64,000 nt of DNA from Mycobacterium lepromatosis (GTDB taxonomy: Bacteria > Actinomycetota > Actinomycetes > Mycobacteriales > Mycobacteriaceae). Position 1 is the first letter of the stretch; each line of letters starts with the position of its first letter. Shown piece after piece: positions 43,424-54,057 of this stretch. The stretch covers positions 2,604,001-2,668,000 of the forward strand of contig NZ_CP083405.1 of assembly GCF_000975265.2 (NCBI RefSeq), read 5' to 3'. The notes beneath the pieces are model-generated. The model was not told where the DNA came from, did not search any database, and saw nothing but the letters and a program-made list of their open reading frames with translations. The position numbers and the translations under genes were made by a program.

Positions 43424-45982
43424 TCAGCCCAGGATCAGCGCCTCCCCGTCGGGTCTAACGTTGACCGGAAGGGTGTCCCCGTCGTGCACTTCGCCAGCTA
43501 GCAGCATTTTAGCCAACTGATCGCCGATCGCCTGCTGCACCAGTCGGCGCAATGGCCGGGCACCGTATACGGAGTCGAAGCCGTGCTGCGCCAACCAGCG
43601 CTTAGCCGGTAGCGAAACCTCCAGCTGCAACCGCCGCTGAGCGAGCCGCTTGCCCAGCTGTTCAAGCTGAATGTCGACAATCCGCACCAGCTCTTCGGGG
43701 TTGAGCCCGTCGAAGATCAGTACGTCATCGAGGCGGTTGATGAACTCCGGCTTGAACACCGAGCGCACCGCCGACATTACCTGCTCCTTGCTGCCACCCG
43801 ACCCCAGGTTGGAGGTCAAGATAGGGATGGTGTTGCGGAAGTCGACCGTGCGGCCTTGCCCGTCAGTCAAACGGCCTTCGTCGAGCACCTGCAGCAGCAC
43901 ATCGAAGACATCCGAGTGGGCCTTTTCGACCTCGTCGAACAGCACCACCGTGTAAGGCCGTCGGCGCACCGCCTCGGTCAGCTGACCACCCTGGTCGTAG
44001 CCGATGTAGCCGGGCGGTGCACCCACCAGACGGGCCACCGAGTGCTTCTCACCGTACTCGCTCATGTCGACACGGACCATCGCACGCTCGTCGTCAAACA
44101 GGAAGTCAGCCAGCGCTTTGGCCAGCTCGGTCTTGCCGACACCGGTCGGGCCAAGAAACAAAAACGAGCCGGTCGGCCGGTTAGGGTCGGCAACCCCGGC
44201 TCGCGAGCGTCGCACCGCGTCGGAGACCGCGTGCACTGCCTTCCTCTGCCCGACCACACGCTTGCCCAGTTCGTCCTCCATACGCAGCAGCTTGGCGGTC
44301 TCGCCTTCCAACAACCGGCCGGCCGGGATGCCGGTCCACGCTGACACCACCTCGGCGATATCGTCAGGACCGACCTCTTCCTTGAGCATCACGTCCTCAC
44401 GAGCCTGGGCCGTCGGCACCGCCGCTTCCAGTTTCTTTTCCACCTCGGGGATGCGCCCATACCGCAGCTCAGCGGCCTTAGCCAGGTCACCATCACGCTC
44501 GGCGCGCTCGGATTCCCCGCGCAACGTCTCCAGCTGTTCCTTGAGTTCTCGGACGATGTCGATCGCCTTCTTCTCATTATGCCACCTCACGGTTAGCTCG
44601 GCGAGCCGCTCCTTCTGGTCGGCCAGTTCCGCACGCAACGTATCCAAACGCTCCTTGGATGCTTCGTCTTCTTCGTTCGCAAGAGCCATCTCTTCGATTT
44701 CGAGGCGACGCACCAGCCGCTCAACCTCGTCGACCTCGACAGGCCGCGAGTCGATCTCCATGCGTAACCGGCTGGCTGCTTCGTCGACCAGGTCGATGGC
44801 CTTGTCCGGCAGAAACCGAGCGGTGATGTAACGGTAGGAGAGCGTGGCCGCTGCTACCAGAGCAGAGTCGGTGATGCGCACACCATGGTGCACCTCGTAG
44901 CGGTCCTTGAGCCCACGCAGGATGCCGACGGTGTCCTCCACCGACGGCTCACCGACAAAGACCTGCTGGAAACGCCGCTCTAGCGCTGCATCCTTCTCGA
45001 TGTATCTGCGGTACTCGTCAAGTGTGGTGGCGCCGACCAGGCGCAATTCGCCACGAGCCAACATTGGCTTGATCATGTTGCCGGCATCCATCGCCGACTC
45101 ACCAGTCGCACCAGCTCCGACGATGGTGTGCAACTCGTCGATAAACGTGATGATTTGTCCGGCAGAGGTTTTAATCTCGTCGAGCACGACCTTGAGTCGT
45201 TCCTCGAACTCTCCGCGATACTTGGCGCCGGCCACCATTGACCCGAGATCCAGCGCCACCACGGTCTTGTCACGCAGGCTCTCCGGCACATCACCAGCGA
45301 CGATCCGCTGAGCCAAGCCCTCTACGATCGCGGTCTTGCCGACACCAGGCTCGCCGATAAGCACCGGGTTATTCTTGGTGCGACGGGACAGCACCTGCAC
45401 AACACGACGAATCTCGTTGTCGCGGCCGATAACTGGGTCAAGTTTGCCCTCGCCGGACCGGGCGGTCAGATCTGTGGAGTACTTCTCCAACGCTTGATAG
45501 ATGGACTTGGGATCGGAGCTAGTTAGTCGAGAACTGCCACGTACCTTGACGAACGCCTCCCGCAACACCTGCGGCGAAGCACCGTGCCCGGTCAGCAGCT
45601 TCGCGACATCGGAGTCACCCGTTGCTAACCCTACCATCAGGTGCTCAGTCGACACATACTCGTCGTCCATCTCGGTAGCGAGCTGCTGAGCGGTGGTGAT
45701 GGCAGCCAGCGACTCTCGCGACAACTGCGGCTGCGAGCTGGAACCGCTGGCCTGGGGTAATCGGTCCAACAGTCGCTGTAACTCATTGCGAACGATGTCG
45801 AGCTCCACACCGACAGTCTCCAACAACGGTATGGCGATTCCGTCGTTCTGTGTGAGCAGCGCCAATAGCAAATGCGCAGGTCTGATCTCGGGATTACCCG
45901 CGGACGACGCTGCCTGCAGCGCTGAAGTTAAGACCACCTGCATCTTGGTGGTCGGGTTGAAAGAGTCCACGACGATCTCCAT
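43424..45982 (-). CDS. clpB: ATP-dependent disaggregase ClpB
   Basis: An 852-residue Hsp100 chaperone that extracts polypeptides from aggregates together with DnaK. Order: N-terminal Clp repeat domain (1-145); first AAA+ domain with Walker A GEPGVGKT (about 209-216) and Walker B FIDELH; the coiled-coil M-domain (about 405-530, many RLEEL/ELKEQLE heptads), which distinguishes ClpB from ClpA/C; second AAA+ with GPTGVGKT (about 611-618) and [10 protein letters not shown]; a short C-terminal domain. The start at 45982 ([12 protein letters not shown]) corresponds to the family's N-terminus. A degenerate HAIR site lies 50-68 bases upstream, consistent with HspR repression. Intact, close to the usual 848 residues. 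Confidence 0.96.
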   Translation of the reverse strand: MEIVVDSFNPTTKMQVVLTSALQAASSAGNPEIRPAHLLLALLTQNDGIAIPLLETVGVELDIVRNELQRLLDRLPQASGSSSQPQLSRESLAAITTAQQLATEMDDEYVSTEHLMVGLATGDSDVAKLLTGHGASPQVLREAFVKVRGSSRLTSSDPKSIYQALEKYSTDLTARSGEGKLDPVIGRDNEIRRVVQVLSRRTKNNPVLIGEPGVGKTAIVEGLAQRIVAGDVPESLRDKTVVALDLGSMVAGAKYRGEFEERLKVVLDEIKTSAGQIITFIDELHTIVGAGATGESAMDAGNMIKPMLARGELRLVGATTLDEYRRYIEKDAALERRFQQVFVGEPSVEDTVGILRGLKDRYEVHHGVRITDSALVAAATLSYRYITARFLPDKAIDLVDEAASRLRMEIDSRPVEVDEVERLVRRLEIEEMALANEEDEASKERLDTLRAELADQKERLAELTVRWHNEKKAIDIVRELKEQLETLRGESERAERDGDLAKAAELRYGRIPEVEKKLEAAVPTAQAREDVMLKEEVGPDDIAEVVSAWTGIPAGRLLEGETAKLLRMEDELGKRVVGQRKAVHAVSDAVRRSRAGVADPNRPTGSFLFLGPTGVGKTELAKALADFLFDDERAMVRVDMSEYGEKHSVARLVGAPPGYIGYDQGGQLTEAVRRRPYTVVLFDEVEKAHSDVFDVLLQVLDEGRLTDGQGRTVDFRNTIPILTSNLGSGGSKEQVMSAVRSVFKPEFINRLDDVLIFDGLNPEELVRIVDIQLEQLGKRLAQRRLQLEVSLPAKRWLAQHGFDSVYGARPLRRLVQQAIGDQLAKMLLAGEVHDGDTLPVNVRPDGEALILG

Positions 45983-46031
45983 TCGGGGTACGTCATAAAA
46001 ATGCTTGTCGGGTTGTCCAACGCCGTCAACG

Positions 46032-46050
46032 TTAAGCCTGCTAAGCTCAA
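46032..46050. promoter_or_regulatory. Degenerate HAIR (HspR-binding) element upstream of clpB
   Basis: On the minus strand the sequence reads TTGAGC, seven bases, GCTTAA: an inverted repeat with the HAIR geometry (CTTGAGT-N7-ACTCAAG) and one arm mismatch. It lies 50-68 bases upstream of the clpB ATG, where M. tuberculosis clpB also has a HAIR site. Binding by HspR is inferred. Confidence 0.6.
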
Positions 46051-46411
46051 TTTTATCTTTGGCGGCTACCTTAGGTCTAGCAGACGGTCCTAGGCCCCGT
46101 TTGCGACCTTCCCGGCCGGTTTATCCGGTTTATTGCTAGAGCAAGCCCGCGGGTAATCCCGGCCAGCGCGACAGCGACAACAGCCACGTTCAATGTGCTG
46201 AATTCCAAGGTGCTATCTCAGGATGCAGCAAACCCCACTGCATCGGATTCGCCGAAGCTAACCACGTGTCGGATGAACACATCGGGTTGTGACATGGTCA
46301 CGGATACATATCTATCGGTACATCACTGATAACAGGAACCCCACGGACCACTATCGTCACATAACTAATCACGGGCGTCGACATGACGTCCTGCCCCTAG
46401 GAAGGTATGCC

Positions 46412-47905
46412 GTGTCGGCGTTTCGTCGAATCATTACGGTAGTCACCGCGTCAGCGGCCGCTACTGGACTCATAGTCGCGGTGGGCTTCGCGCCACCAGC
46501 TAACGCTATGCCCTGCAGCATGCCCGAAGCCAACGTCCCGCCACCTGCGGTACCCCCAACGATGCCCGCGCCGGCGCCGATCATTCAACCACCAACTGGG
46601 CGCCGACCTCCTAACGCGAACGACCATGCGCCGATGCCCGCGCTGGGGCCGCTGATCGCTTCTTTATTCAAACCTCCTGCTCCTAGTACTCGGCACTCCG
46701 CGCCGCTAAAACGTCAAATTCAAGCGGAAACAATACCGCCCGGACCCAACCCCGCTGTTCCGGAACAGCCCCCGAACACGGCCCAGCATATTCCGAATAC
46801 ACTCTCAGTCCTGCCACCGGCACCCCGACCGGAGCCGACTCCACCGCCCACTGCCTCCATCGCGGGCGCATCGACCTCGCTCGTCGAGTGGGTAACCGGA
46901 CCCAACAGCCCAAACAAAACACTTCAACGTTTCGGTATCTCTGGAACCGACCTTGGGATCACTTGGGACAACGGCGATCCCACCAACCATCAGGTCCTTA
47001 TGGCCTTCGGTGACAGCTTTGGCTATTGCAGTGTCAAAGGCAAGCAATGGCGATACAACATCTTGTTCCGCAGTTCAAACCAGGATCTGTCGCATGGAAT
47101 CCGCATTGCGGACGGCGTGCCTAACGACAAGTACTCCGGTTCACCGGTGTGGACAACTGGCCTCGCTAAGCAGGTCGTTAATACCATTCATCTAGCGCCG
47201 CACGAGATAGGAATCATTCCGACAACCGCCATCTCTATCGGAAAAACTCAATACATGAACTACATGTCCATCAGAAAATGGGGCCGCGATGGCGAATGGA
47301 CGACAAACTACTCGGCAATCGCTAGGTCAATCGACAACGGCCAAAGTTGGGGGATCTACCCCAGCACTATCCGCACCGCCTCACCGGACGCAATCCCTAG
47401 GACTCCTTTTGTTCCAGGTAACCAGAATTTCCAAATGGGGGCGTTCATTCGGGGTAACGATGGTTACCTCTACTCGTTCGGGACCCCGGCCGGACGCAGT
47501 GGTGCAGCCTATCTAGCCCGAGTGCCCCAAAACTTTATTCCAGACCTCAACAAATACCAATACTGGAACGGCGACGGATACGGAAATTGGGTCCCCAACA
47601 ATCCAGGGGCCGCGACGCCATTGTTCTCGGGTCCGGTGGGTGAAATGTCAGCCCAATACAACAACTATCTCAAACAATATCTCATTCTCTACAGCAACGG
47701 TAGCAGCAATGACGTTGTGGCGCGAACAGCACCAGCTCCACAAGGGCCGTGGAGTCCAGAACAGCCGCTGGTGTCGTCGTTCCAGATGCCTGGTGGCATC
47801 TACGCGCCAATGATTCATCCCTGGTCGTCAGGTCGAGACCTGTACTTCAATCTGTCACTGTGGTCGGCGTACGACGTCGTGTTGATGCACACCGTGTTGC
47901 CCTAA
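46412..47905 (+). CDS. Secreted DUF4185 protein, candidate D-arabinan hydrolase (GH183-like)
   Basis: A 497-residue exported protein. I start it at the GTG at 46412, with AGGAAGG 6-7 bases upstream, rather than the open ATG at 46289; this gives a clean signal peptide (VSAFRRIITVVTASAAATGLIVAVGFAPPANA, cleavage about residue 32). A Pro/Ala/Thr-rich linker (about 40-155) precedes a DUF4185 domain to the end: DLGITWDNGD, LMAFGDSFGYC, FRSSNQDLSHGIRI, YMNYMSIRKWG, SIDNGQSW, FQMGAFIRGNDGYLYSFGTPAGR, YNNYLKQYLILY, PGGIYAPMIHPW. This looks like a five-bladed beta-propeller. Some DUF4185 proteins have been reported as endo-D-arabinanases (family GH183), so cell-wall arabinan is a plausible substrate; that is inference for this protein. 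Divergent from clpB. Confidence 0.85.
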   Translation: MSAFRRIITVVTASAAATGLIVAVGFAPPANAMPCSMPEANVPPPAVPPTMPAPAPIIQPPTGRRPPNANDHAPMPALGPLIASLFKPPAPSTRHSAPLKRQIQAETIPPGPNPAVPEQPPNTAQHIPNTLSVLPPAPRPEPTPPPTASIAGASTSLVEWVTGPNSPNKTLQRFGISGTDLGITWDNGDPTNHQVLMAFGDSFGYCSVKGKQWRYNILFRSSNQDLSHGIRIADGVPNDKYSGSPVWTTGLAKQVVNTIHLAPHEIGIIPTTAISIGKTQYMNYMSIRKWGRDGEWTTNYSAIARSIDNGQSWGIYPSTIRTASPDAIPRTPFVPGNQNFQMGAFIRGNDGYLYSFGTPAGRSGAAYLARVPQNFIPDLNKYQYWNGDGYGNWVPNNPGAATPLFSGPVGEMSAQYNNYLKQYLILYSNGSSNDVVARTAPAPQGPWSPEQPLVSSFQMPGGIYAPMIHPWSSGRDLYFNLSLWSAYDVVLMHTVLP

Positions 47906-48329
47906 TAATTGAGTACATTCACTGGAGGGCAACACTTCCGACTCGACTCTCCGCTGGAGCAGCTTACGAACGGTATGGAGAAACACAATGCCGTATCAAT
48001 AACTGCTATCCTCTTGCTGATCGGATATAGTGTTTCTGTACAAAGTGATTCACTCACTATATCTGGTCGTCCTGTGGCTGACGTAGAAGCGAAATTCGCA
48101 AGCTTAGACAAGCGGGGGCTTTACACATGTTGCCCAACATATTCACGGCAGGAGGATTTGGACCCGGCAAACGAAGCCAAAGAACTCATTCGGCAATTCT
48201 ATACTCACCGGTTTGCCTCGACACCTCAATAAGCAACCTGTTCCCACCTGAAATATACAGCCAGTGAGCAGCTTTCGCGCATGCGCTGGACTGAACGTAC
48301 AGCGAACTGGTCGACCAGCAAGCAGAAGA
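47906..48329 (+). CDS. Possible small exported protein
   Basis: A frame from the ATG at 47975 to the TAA ending at 48232 encodes 85 residues. It begins MEKHNAVSITAILLLIGYSVSVQS, which looks like a short signal peptide or single membrane segment. The rest (LTISGRPVADVEAKFASLDKRGLYTCCPTYSRQEDLDPANEAKELIRQFYTHRF) has no family I recognise. A GGAG lies about 17 bases upstream, which is too far to be convincing. It follows the DUF4185 gene on the same strand after 70 bases. It may be a real gene or chance; the remaining bases to 48329 hold nothing visible. Confidence 0.3.
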
Positions 48330-49300
48330 GCCGATGGCCTTCCTTACCAAAATTAGCTGCTATCACCACAAATTACATTGTTTAGCAAAACATTATGAGA
48401 AATTGTGTCGAGCTTTGCACATCATATTAATATTACGCACTCATCTGGGCGAAACGTGGACCGACGCCGTCTGCGACGCGGTTAGCGAGTCCATGCAGCC
48501 TGATCAACAAAATAATTGAACGGCGCCGCTGACACCGACGAAGGACCCGACTGGTGGGACACAACGGTCACTGAACACATTCGAGCATAACGGGATCTCG
48601 TAGTAGTTCAACTTCGACTAGATTACCAATGCACTATTATTCCGGTCAGTACGTCAACGTCCACATTCCGCAATGCCCGCGGTGTTGACGATACCTCAGC
48701 CCCACCATTCCTGCTGCCTCAGACGGCGCGATCGAGTTCCATGTCCATGTGGTCTCCCGGCAAGTCGGTCAGCACCGCCATAGTCGGCGAAACCATTCCC
48801 AGCGACTAGTAGCGGTCGACCCAGTCCACACGGCGTAATATGGTCCGATCTCGACGACGGAGACGTGCTAATGGTCTCCGGCAGTACCGGTCTGGCACCG
48901 CTGCGGGCACTGATCGTGGAACTCGGCTGGTTAGCCGTGAACCCACAGGTCCACCTGTTCGTCGGCAAACACTACCGCTACAGGTTCTACGACCTGCGCA
49001 CGCTATAGCAGGTCGCCGCACAGTGACCGTGGCTAGCGGGGTCTCACCGGTACCAGAGTACAGCCAAGAACCGTCCTGGACCGCCGACGACCCCGACATC
49101 TCAGCGCCGCGCGGCCTGTATGTGCACCAAACTAGCCAGCTACCTGACATGGTGACCAAGTACGGTACTTGGGGCACTACAGATCCTGATCGGCGGTGGA
49201 CCGGCCATGGTGCGCGCGACCAAGGATGCTCTGATAGTCAAAGGCACTTCGCCAGAACGCATCCAGCACGATCCGTTGTCGCGTTAACTGTACTGGCAAG
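48330..49300 (+). pseudogene. Flavohaemoprotein-like monooxygenase (Rv0385-like), degraded
   Basis: Shifting plus-strand frames spell a globin-reductase protein: KISCYHHKLHCLAKHYEKLCRALH and HLGETWTDAVCDAVSESM (globin part), DEGPDWWDTTVTEHIRA (start of the FAD domain), then GDVLMVSGSTGLAPLRALIVELGWLAVNPQVHLFVGKHYRYRFYDLRTL (NAD-binding GGSTGLAP motif), and in another frame GPAMVRATKDALIVKGTSPERIQHDPL. Several stops and frameshifts separate these. Rv0385 neighbours clpB in M. tuberculosis in the same relative orientation; here the DUF4185 gene lies between them. Confidence 0.75.
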
Positions 49301-49821
49301 AAAATCTGGGTCCTGGCACCTACCCGGATGTGTCGCGCGGCGAGTGGATCATCGGGACACCACCGCCGCGACATCTGACCCTCCACTAATCAGCACCGAT
49401 GATTTTGTGGTTGAGTCGATTGCCATGCCTACCGACGCGCCACATAGAGGCCACTACCGATGCGCGCGTCCAGGTGAGCCGCCTATAGCGCAGTTTTCGG
49501 TCCGCGTGTATGGTGAGCTTCCTGGTTGGCCCGCGCCGCCGTAAGCGCCTAAGAGCCCGCTAGTGCCTCCGGCACCTTATACCACCATCACCGCAGAACA
49601 ACCCACTGTTACCAGCTTCGGTACATTCAGATCCGAACTCGAGGTTGACCAAGTCCGTGGCCACCGAGACGAATTGACGAATTCAGGTACAGCAATGAAG
49701 AAGGCCAGGGGCCATCTACCACTGTAACGCGACGCCATCGAGGTTGGATGTTGTGCAAAATCAAGCGGCATGAAACCCGGTTTGGGCCAATCTGCCAATC
49801 TAAAACTAGAGATTTGTTCGC
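49301..49821. other. No recognisable gene
   Basis: About 500 bases between the monooxygenase remnant and hspR. It contains short frames with no clear family. It is the junction between the Rv0385-side block and the heat-shock operon, which is in inverted order relative to M. tuberculosis. Confidence 0.4.
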
Positions 49822-50217
49822 CTAGCGCGATTTTCGCGGCTGCCAGAGGACCAGCGCCGTGCTTTTGGGCACCACAGCAAGATCGCGACGCTGGTTGGCA
49901 CGCAACATCACCAACTCTTCAGTCAATTCCTGCAGCTTCAACTGCAACGCCTCAACCTGATTAGTCAGCTCGATGATGCGTTTGATACCAGCGAGGTTAA
50001 CCCCCTCATTTTGCGAGAGTCGCTGTACCTGGCGCAGCAGCTCGACGTCATGCTGAGAATAACGGCGCCCACCACCAGAAGCCCGACTCGGGCTGACCAG
50101 CCCGAGTCGATCATAGGTACGCAAGGTCTGCGCGTGCATACCGGCCAGCTCAGCAGCCGCCGAGATCAAGAACGTCCGAGATTCTTGTTGCCTGGGGTCT
50201 TTAGAGTTTCTAGTCAT
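49822..50217 (-). CDS. hspR: Heat-shock repressor HspR (MerR family)
   Basis: A 131-residue repressor of the dnaK operon and clpB that binds HAIR inverted repeats, in Streptomyces and mycobacteria with DnaK as co-repressor. The MerR-type winged helix-turn-helix is clear: FLISAAAELAGMHAQTLRTYDRLGLVSPSRASGGGRRYSQHDVELLRQVQRL. An LQLKLQELTEELVML coiled coil then provides dimerisation. The ATG overlaps the dnaJ stop as ATGA, so repressor synthesis is tied to operon expression. Last gene of dnaK-grpE-dnaJ-hspR. Intact. Confidence 0.95.
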   Translation of the reverse strand: MTRNSKDPRQQESRTFLISAAAELAGMHAQTLRTYDRLGLVSPSRASGGGRRYSQHDVELLRQVQRLSQNEGVNLAGIKRIIELTNQVEALQLKLQELTEELVMLRANQRRDLAVVPKSTALVLWQPRKSR

Positions 50218-51389
50218 CGCAGATTATCTGCCCATCCCGCCCGCGGGTTGAAACCACTTGACCGCTCGGCCGCCGCATAGGCTTCCAGCGCCTGTTGCGC
50301 GGCACCTTCCAAGTTCAGCGGAACTGCCACCTTGACGGTGACAAGCAAGTCCCCATAACCACCACCGCGTTTGGGTACACCACGACCTCTTACCCGCAGG
50401 ATACGGCCATCTGAGGTACCTTTTGGCACCCGGACACCGACTGTTCCGTCCAGCGTCGGCACTGAAAGCGTTGAACCCAAAGCTAATTCAGTGAAGCTAA
50501 CCGGAATGGTCACGGTGAGATCGTCGCCATTTCGACCAAAGATCTTGTCTGGCCGCACATGCACCGTCACATACAAATCACCCGACGGAGCACCGCGCAA
50601 CCCCGCCTCGCCCTGCCCTGCCAGCCGAATCCGTTGTCCATCTTCAACACCGGGCGGGATCCGCACATTGATGGTGCGGGTCCGGGTAGTAACCCCGGTG
50701 CCTTTGCATTCTGCGCAAGGGTGTTCGATTACCGACCCGCTACCCCGACATTCGGTGCAAGGCTCAGAGAAACCGAAGGCCCCCTGATTGCGGTTGATCA
50801 CGCCGGAGCCGTTGCAAATGGAACATACTTTCGGACTGGTACCCGGACTTGCCCCGCTGCCATGGCAATTCGTGCACGGCGCTGGGCTGGTCAGCCGTAG
50901 CGGCATCGCTACGCCTTTGGCCGCCTCGACAAAATCCAAGTCTGTCTCGGTCTCCAGGTCATTGCCGCGTCGCGGCCGACTGGGGCGGGCGCTAGCGCCG
51001 CGTCCGAACAAGCCGCCGAACAAGTCACCGATGTTGGTGCCCCCGGTTCGACTGGCAGCATCGAACAAATCGTTGAGGTTGAACTCGGCACCGTCGCCGC
51101 CCATTCCAAAGCCGCCGAAGCCACTGTCGAACCGACGGCCGCCTAAACAGTCGCCGGCGAACAGCCGACGAGTCTCATCGTACTCTTTGCGCTTGACCGG
51201 ATCCGACAACACGTTGTGCGCTTCAGACACCACCTTAAACCGTTCACCAGCGGAGTTGTCAGGATTCGCGTCAGGATGCAGATAACGTGCCAATTTCCGA
51301 TAGGCACGCTTGATCTCTTCGGGACTGGCGTCAGAGGAGACGCCTAGCTCCTTGTAGAAGTCCTTTTCAACCCATTCACGCTGGGCCAT
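50214..51389 (-). CDS. dnaJ: Chaperone DnaJ (Hsp40), DnaJ1 type
   Basis: A 391-residue class I Hsp40 that delivers substrates to DnaK and stimulates its ATPase. The J-domain (about residues 9-75) has the HPD motif in RYLHPDANP; a Gly/Phe-rich stretch follows (GFGGFGMGGDGAEF). Four zinc-finger repeats CTNCHGSG, CSICNGSG, CTECRGSG and CAECKGTG come next, then two C-terminal beta domains. Length agrees with M. tuberculosis DnaJ1 (about 395). It begins 75 bases after grpE, and its stop overlaps the hspR ATG. Confidence 0.96.
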   Translation of the reverse strand: MAQREWVEKDFYKELGVSSDASPEEIKRAYRKLARYLHPDANPDNSAGERFKVVSEAHNVLSDPVKRKEYDETRRLFAGDCLGGRRFDSGFGGFGMGGDGAEFNLNDLFDAASRTGGTNIGDLFGGLFGRGASARPSRPRRGNDLETETDLDFVEAAKGVAMPLRLTSPAPCTNCHGSGASPGTSPKVCSICNGSGVINRNQGAFGFSEPCTECRGSGSVIEHPCAECKGTGVTTRTRTINVRIPPGVEDGQRIRLAGQGEAGLRGAPSGDLYVTVHVRPDKIFGRNGDDLTVTIPVSFTELALGSTLSVPTLDGTVGVRVPKGTSDGRILRVRGRGVPKRGGGYGDLLVTVKVAVPLNLEGAAQQALEAYAAAERSSGFNPRAGWADNLR

Positions 51390-51464
51390 ACCGCGTCACC
51401 CCCTCATCACCGTCTGCCTTGTGGTGTACTAAATTCCTCTACTATGTTGTCTTGATTTTGGGAC

Positions 51465-52145
51465 CTATTTCACCTGCGGCGTCACGTTATCGTCCGAGTC
51501 ACCTTGCTCGGTTTCAGCTGTGCTGTCGACGGGTGCGACCATGGCGACCGTTTCGGCACCATCGCCTGCGATCGTGTCGACCACCCCGACCAAGGCGTGC
51601 CGCAGCACTTGCTCGCCCAGTTTGTAGCCTTGCCGCAGGACGTCACCGATCACCGGCTTGGAGCCTTCACCGCCATCGCCCTCATGCTGCACGGCTTCAT
51701 GCAGCACCGGGTCGAAGTCCTCGCCCTCGACGCCAAACGCCACCAGCCCGAGGCCGGTCAATGCGTTCATTAGCTTGTCGGCGACTAACTTCAGCGGACC
51801 CGAGTCCAGATCACCGTGCTCGCGGGCTCGATCGAGATCGTCAAGCACGCCCAACAATTGGCTGATGACGGTGGCTTTGGCCCGATCCGAAGCCGCCTGC
51901 TGGTCGCGCAACGCTCGCTTACGGTAGTTAGCAAAATCAGCTTGCACCCGCTGCAGATCGCTAGTCAGTTCAGCAACTTTGTCGGCCATTGTGTCGGTAG
52001 TGTCGGCGCTCTGGTCAGCCAGACTAGCCGGCTCGCTACCTCCCGACGTGTCGCCGAGAGGTGTGGATCGTACTTCGCCAGTCTCGGGATCGATCCGCCG
52101 TTTGTCGGTGACCGTCACCTGTTCGTGTGGATTGCCTTCGGTCAC
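51465..52145 (-). CDS. grpE: Nucleotide exchange factor GrpE
   Basis: A 226-residue GrpE that releases ADP from DnaK. The long central coiled coil is visible ([29 protein letters not shown]), then the four-helix part ([18 protein letters not shown]) and the beta-domain with [21 protein letters not shown] and [20 protein letters not shown]. The start is a GTG at 52145 overlapping the dnaK stop as GTGA. The N- and C-termini are low complexity, as is usual in actinobacteria. Confidence 0.95.
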   Translation of the reverse strand: MTEGNPHEQVTVTDKRRIDPETGEVRSTPLGDTSGGSEPASLADQSADTTDTMADKVAELTSDLQRVQADFANYRKRALRDQQAASDRAKATVISQLLGVLDDLDRAREHGDLDSGPLKLVADKLMNALTGLGLVAFGVEGEDFDPVLHEAVQHEGDGGEGSKPVIGDVLRQGYKLGEQVLRHALVGVVDTIAGDGAETVAMVAPVDSTAETEQGDSDDNVTPQVK

Positions 52146-53995
52146 TTGGACTCCCGTTCGTCGTCGACCACCTCCGCGTCCACCACATCGTCAGCAGAGC
52201 TCGAGCCACCAGTCGCGGAAGCTTCGCCGCCCGCCGCCTGGGTGGCTTCATAGATCGCCTGCCCCAGCACCTGGGACTCCTGGCCAAGCTTCTCCATCGC
52301 CGACTTAATCACGGAGATATCGGTACCACCAAGCGCCGTCTTGGCTTCTGCCACAGCGGCGTCCACCCTGTTTAGGGTATCCTCAGGCACCTTCGAACCA
52401 TTTTCGGCTTCCCGCTGTTCCTTGACAAATTTCTCCGTCTGGTATACGAGGGTCTCAGCCTGGTTACGAACGTCAGCTTCCTCGCGGCGCTTGCGGTCCT
52501 CTTCGGCGTGCGTCTCGGCGTCCTTGATCATCCGGTCGATTTCTTCCTTGGACAGACCGGAGCCTTCCTGGATTTTGATCGTGTTCTCCTTGCCGGTGCC
52601 TTTGTCCTTGGCCGTGACGTGAACTATGCCGTTGGCGTCGATGTCGAAAGTGACCTCGATCTGCGGGACACCGCGCGGAGCCGGCGGAATACCGGTCAGC
52701 TCGAAGGAGCCGAGAAGCTTGTTGTGCGAGGCGATCTCGCGCTCACCCTGGTAGACCTGGATCTGCACCGACGGTTGATTGTCGTCGGCAGTGGTGAAGG
52801 TTTCTGAGCGCTTGGTGGGGATCGTGGTGTTGCGCTCGATGAGCTTGGTCATCACGCCACCCTTGGTCTCGATACCCAGGCTCAAAGGTGTAACATCAAG
52901 CAGCAGAACGTCTTTCACCTCACCCTTGAGGACACCGGCCTGCAACGCAGCACCAACGGCAACGACCTCATCGGGGTTGACACCCTTATTGGGTTCCTTG
53001 CCACCGGTGAGTTCCTTGACGAGTTCGGTCACCGCGGGCATCCGGGTCGAACCGCCCACCAACACGACGTGATCGATCTCGGAAACCGAAATACCGGCGT
53101 CCTTTATCACCGACTGGAACGGTTGACGGGTACGATCGAGCAAATCCTGTGTGATGCGTCGGAATTCGGCGCGAGTAAGCTGCTCGTCGAGGAACAGCGG
53201 GTTCTTGTCCGCGTCGACGGTGATGTAGGGCAAGTTAATCGAAGTGCTCTGGCTCGAGCTGAGCTCGATTTTGGCCTTCTCGGCAGCCTCACGTAGCCGC
53301 TGCATAGCCATTTTGTCCTTGGTCAGATCGATACCGCTAGTGCCCTTGAACTTGTCGATGAGCCAGTTGACGATACGGTCGTCCCAATCATCGCCACCGA
53401 GGTGATTGTCACCGCTGGTGGCACGCACCTCTACCACGCCCTCGCCAATTTCGAGCAACGAAACGTCGAAGGTGCCGCCACCCAGATCGAACACCAGGAT
53501 GGTTTGTTCTCTCTCACCCTTGTCCAGACCGTAAGCCAGGGCGGCGGCGGTCGGCTCGTTGACAATCCGCAGTACGTTTAAACCGGCGATCTGGCCAGCT
53601 TCCTTGGTAGCCTGACGCTGAGCATCGTTGAAGTAGGCTGGTGTGGTGATGACCGCATCGGTGATGTCCTCACCGAGGTAGGCCTCGGCGTCGCGCTTCA
53701 GCTTCATCAGAACGCGGGCGCTGATCTCCTGCGCGGTGTATTTTTTGCCGTCGATCTCGATGGACCAGTCACTGCCCATGTGCCGCTTGACCGACCGGAT
53801 GGTGCGGTCGACGTTAGTAACCGCCTGGTTTTTGGCGGGCTGGCCGACGAGCACCTCGCCGTTACGCGCGAACGCGACAATTGACGGAGTGGTCCTCGCC
53901 CCCTCGGAGTTGGCAACGACGACAGGGTCGCCGCCCTCCAGAACGGAGACGACGGAGTTGGTGGTCCCAAGGTCGATGCCGACCGCACGAGCCAT
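52142..53995 (-). CDS. dnaK: Molecular chaperone DnaK (Hsp70)
   Basis: A 617-residue Hsp70. The nucleotide-binding domain shows [11 protein letters not shown] (phosphate 1), [10 protein letters not shown] (phosphate 2) and [13 protein letters not shown] (adenosine). The linker [13 protein letters not shown] leads to the substrate-binding beta domain and the helical lid; the C-terminus ends [14 protein letters not shown]. Besides folding, DnaK acts as co-repressor with HspR at HAIR sites. The start [10 protein letters not shown] is the family's usual one, with GGAGGAA just upstream. A HAIR element lies 42-62 bases upstream of the ATG. First gene of the coupled operon with grpE, dnaJ and hspR. 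Slightly shorter than the M. tuberculosis protein (625) in the tail. Confidence 0.98.
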   Translation of the reverse strand: MARAVGIDLGTTNSVVSVLEGGDPVVVANSEGARTTPSIVAFARNGEVLVGQPAKNQAVTNVDRTIRSVKRHMGSDWSIEIDGKKYTAQEISARVLMKLKRDAEAYLGEDITDAVITTPAYFNDAQRQATKEAGQIAGLNVLRIVNEPTAAALAYGLDKGEREQTILVFDLGGGTFDVSLLEIGEGVVEVRATSGDNHLGGDDWDDRIVNWLIDKFKGTSGIDLTKDKMAMQRLREAAEKAKIELSSSQSTSINLPYITVDADKNPLFLDEQLTRAEFRRITQDLLDRTRQPFQSVIKDAGISVSEIDHVVLVGGSTRMPAVTELVKELTGGKEPNKGVNPDEVVAVGAALQAGVLKGEVKDVLLLDVTPLSLGIETKGGVMTKLIERNTTIPTKRSETFTTADDNQPSVQIQVYQGEREIASHNKLLGSFELTGIPPAPRGVPQIEVTFDIDANGIVHVTAKDKGTGKENTIKIQEGSGLSKEEIDRMIKDAETHAEEDRKRREEADVRNQAETLVYQTEKFVKEQREAENGSKVPEDTLNRVDAAVAEAKTALGGTDISVIKSAMEKLGQESQVLGQAIYEATQAAGGEASATGGSSSADDVVDAEVVDDERESK

Positions 53996-54036
53996 GGTGA
54001 TTCCTCCTGATTAGTAGAGCTTTTATCGTGCACTAG

Positions 54037-54057
54037 GATGAGTGAACCCAACTCAAG
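54037..54057. promoter_or_regulatory. HAIR element upstream of dnaK
   Basis: On the minus strand the sequence is CTTGAGT, seven bases, ACTCATC. The left arm matches the HspR-associated inverted repeat exactly and the right arm has two mismatches (ACTCAAG expected). It sits 42-62 bases upstream of the dnaK ATG, so HspR binding there would block the operon promoter. Binding is inferred from family knowledge. Confidence 0.8.

Noticed and set aside
44064..44831. 255-codon plus-strand frame
   Set aside because: Antisense to clpB with a Ser/Arg-rich product typical of shadow frames.
46289..46411. Upstream extension of the DUF4185 gene
   Set aside because: The extra 41 residues precede a clear signal peptide and are unlike any export signal; the GTG at 46412 has a good ribosome site.
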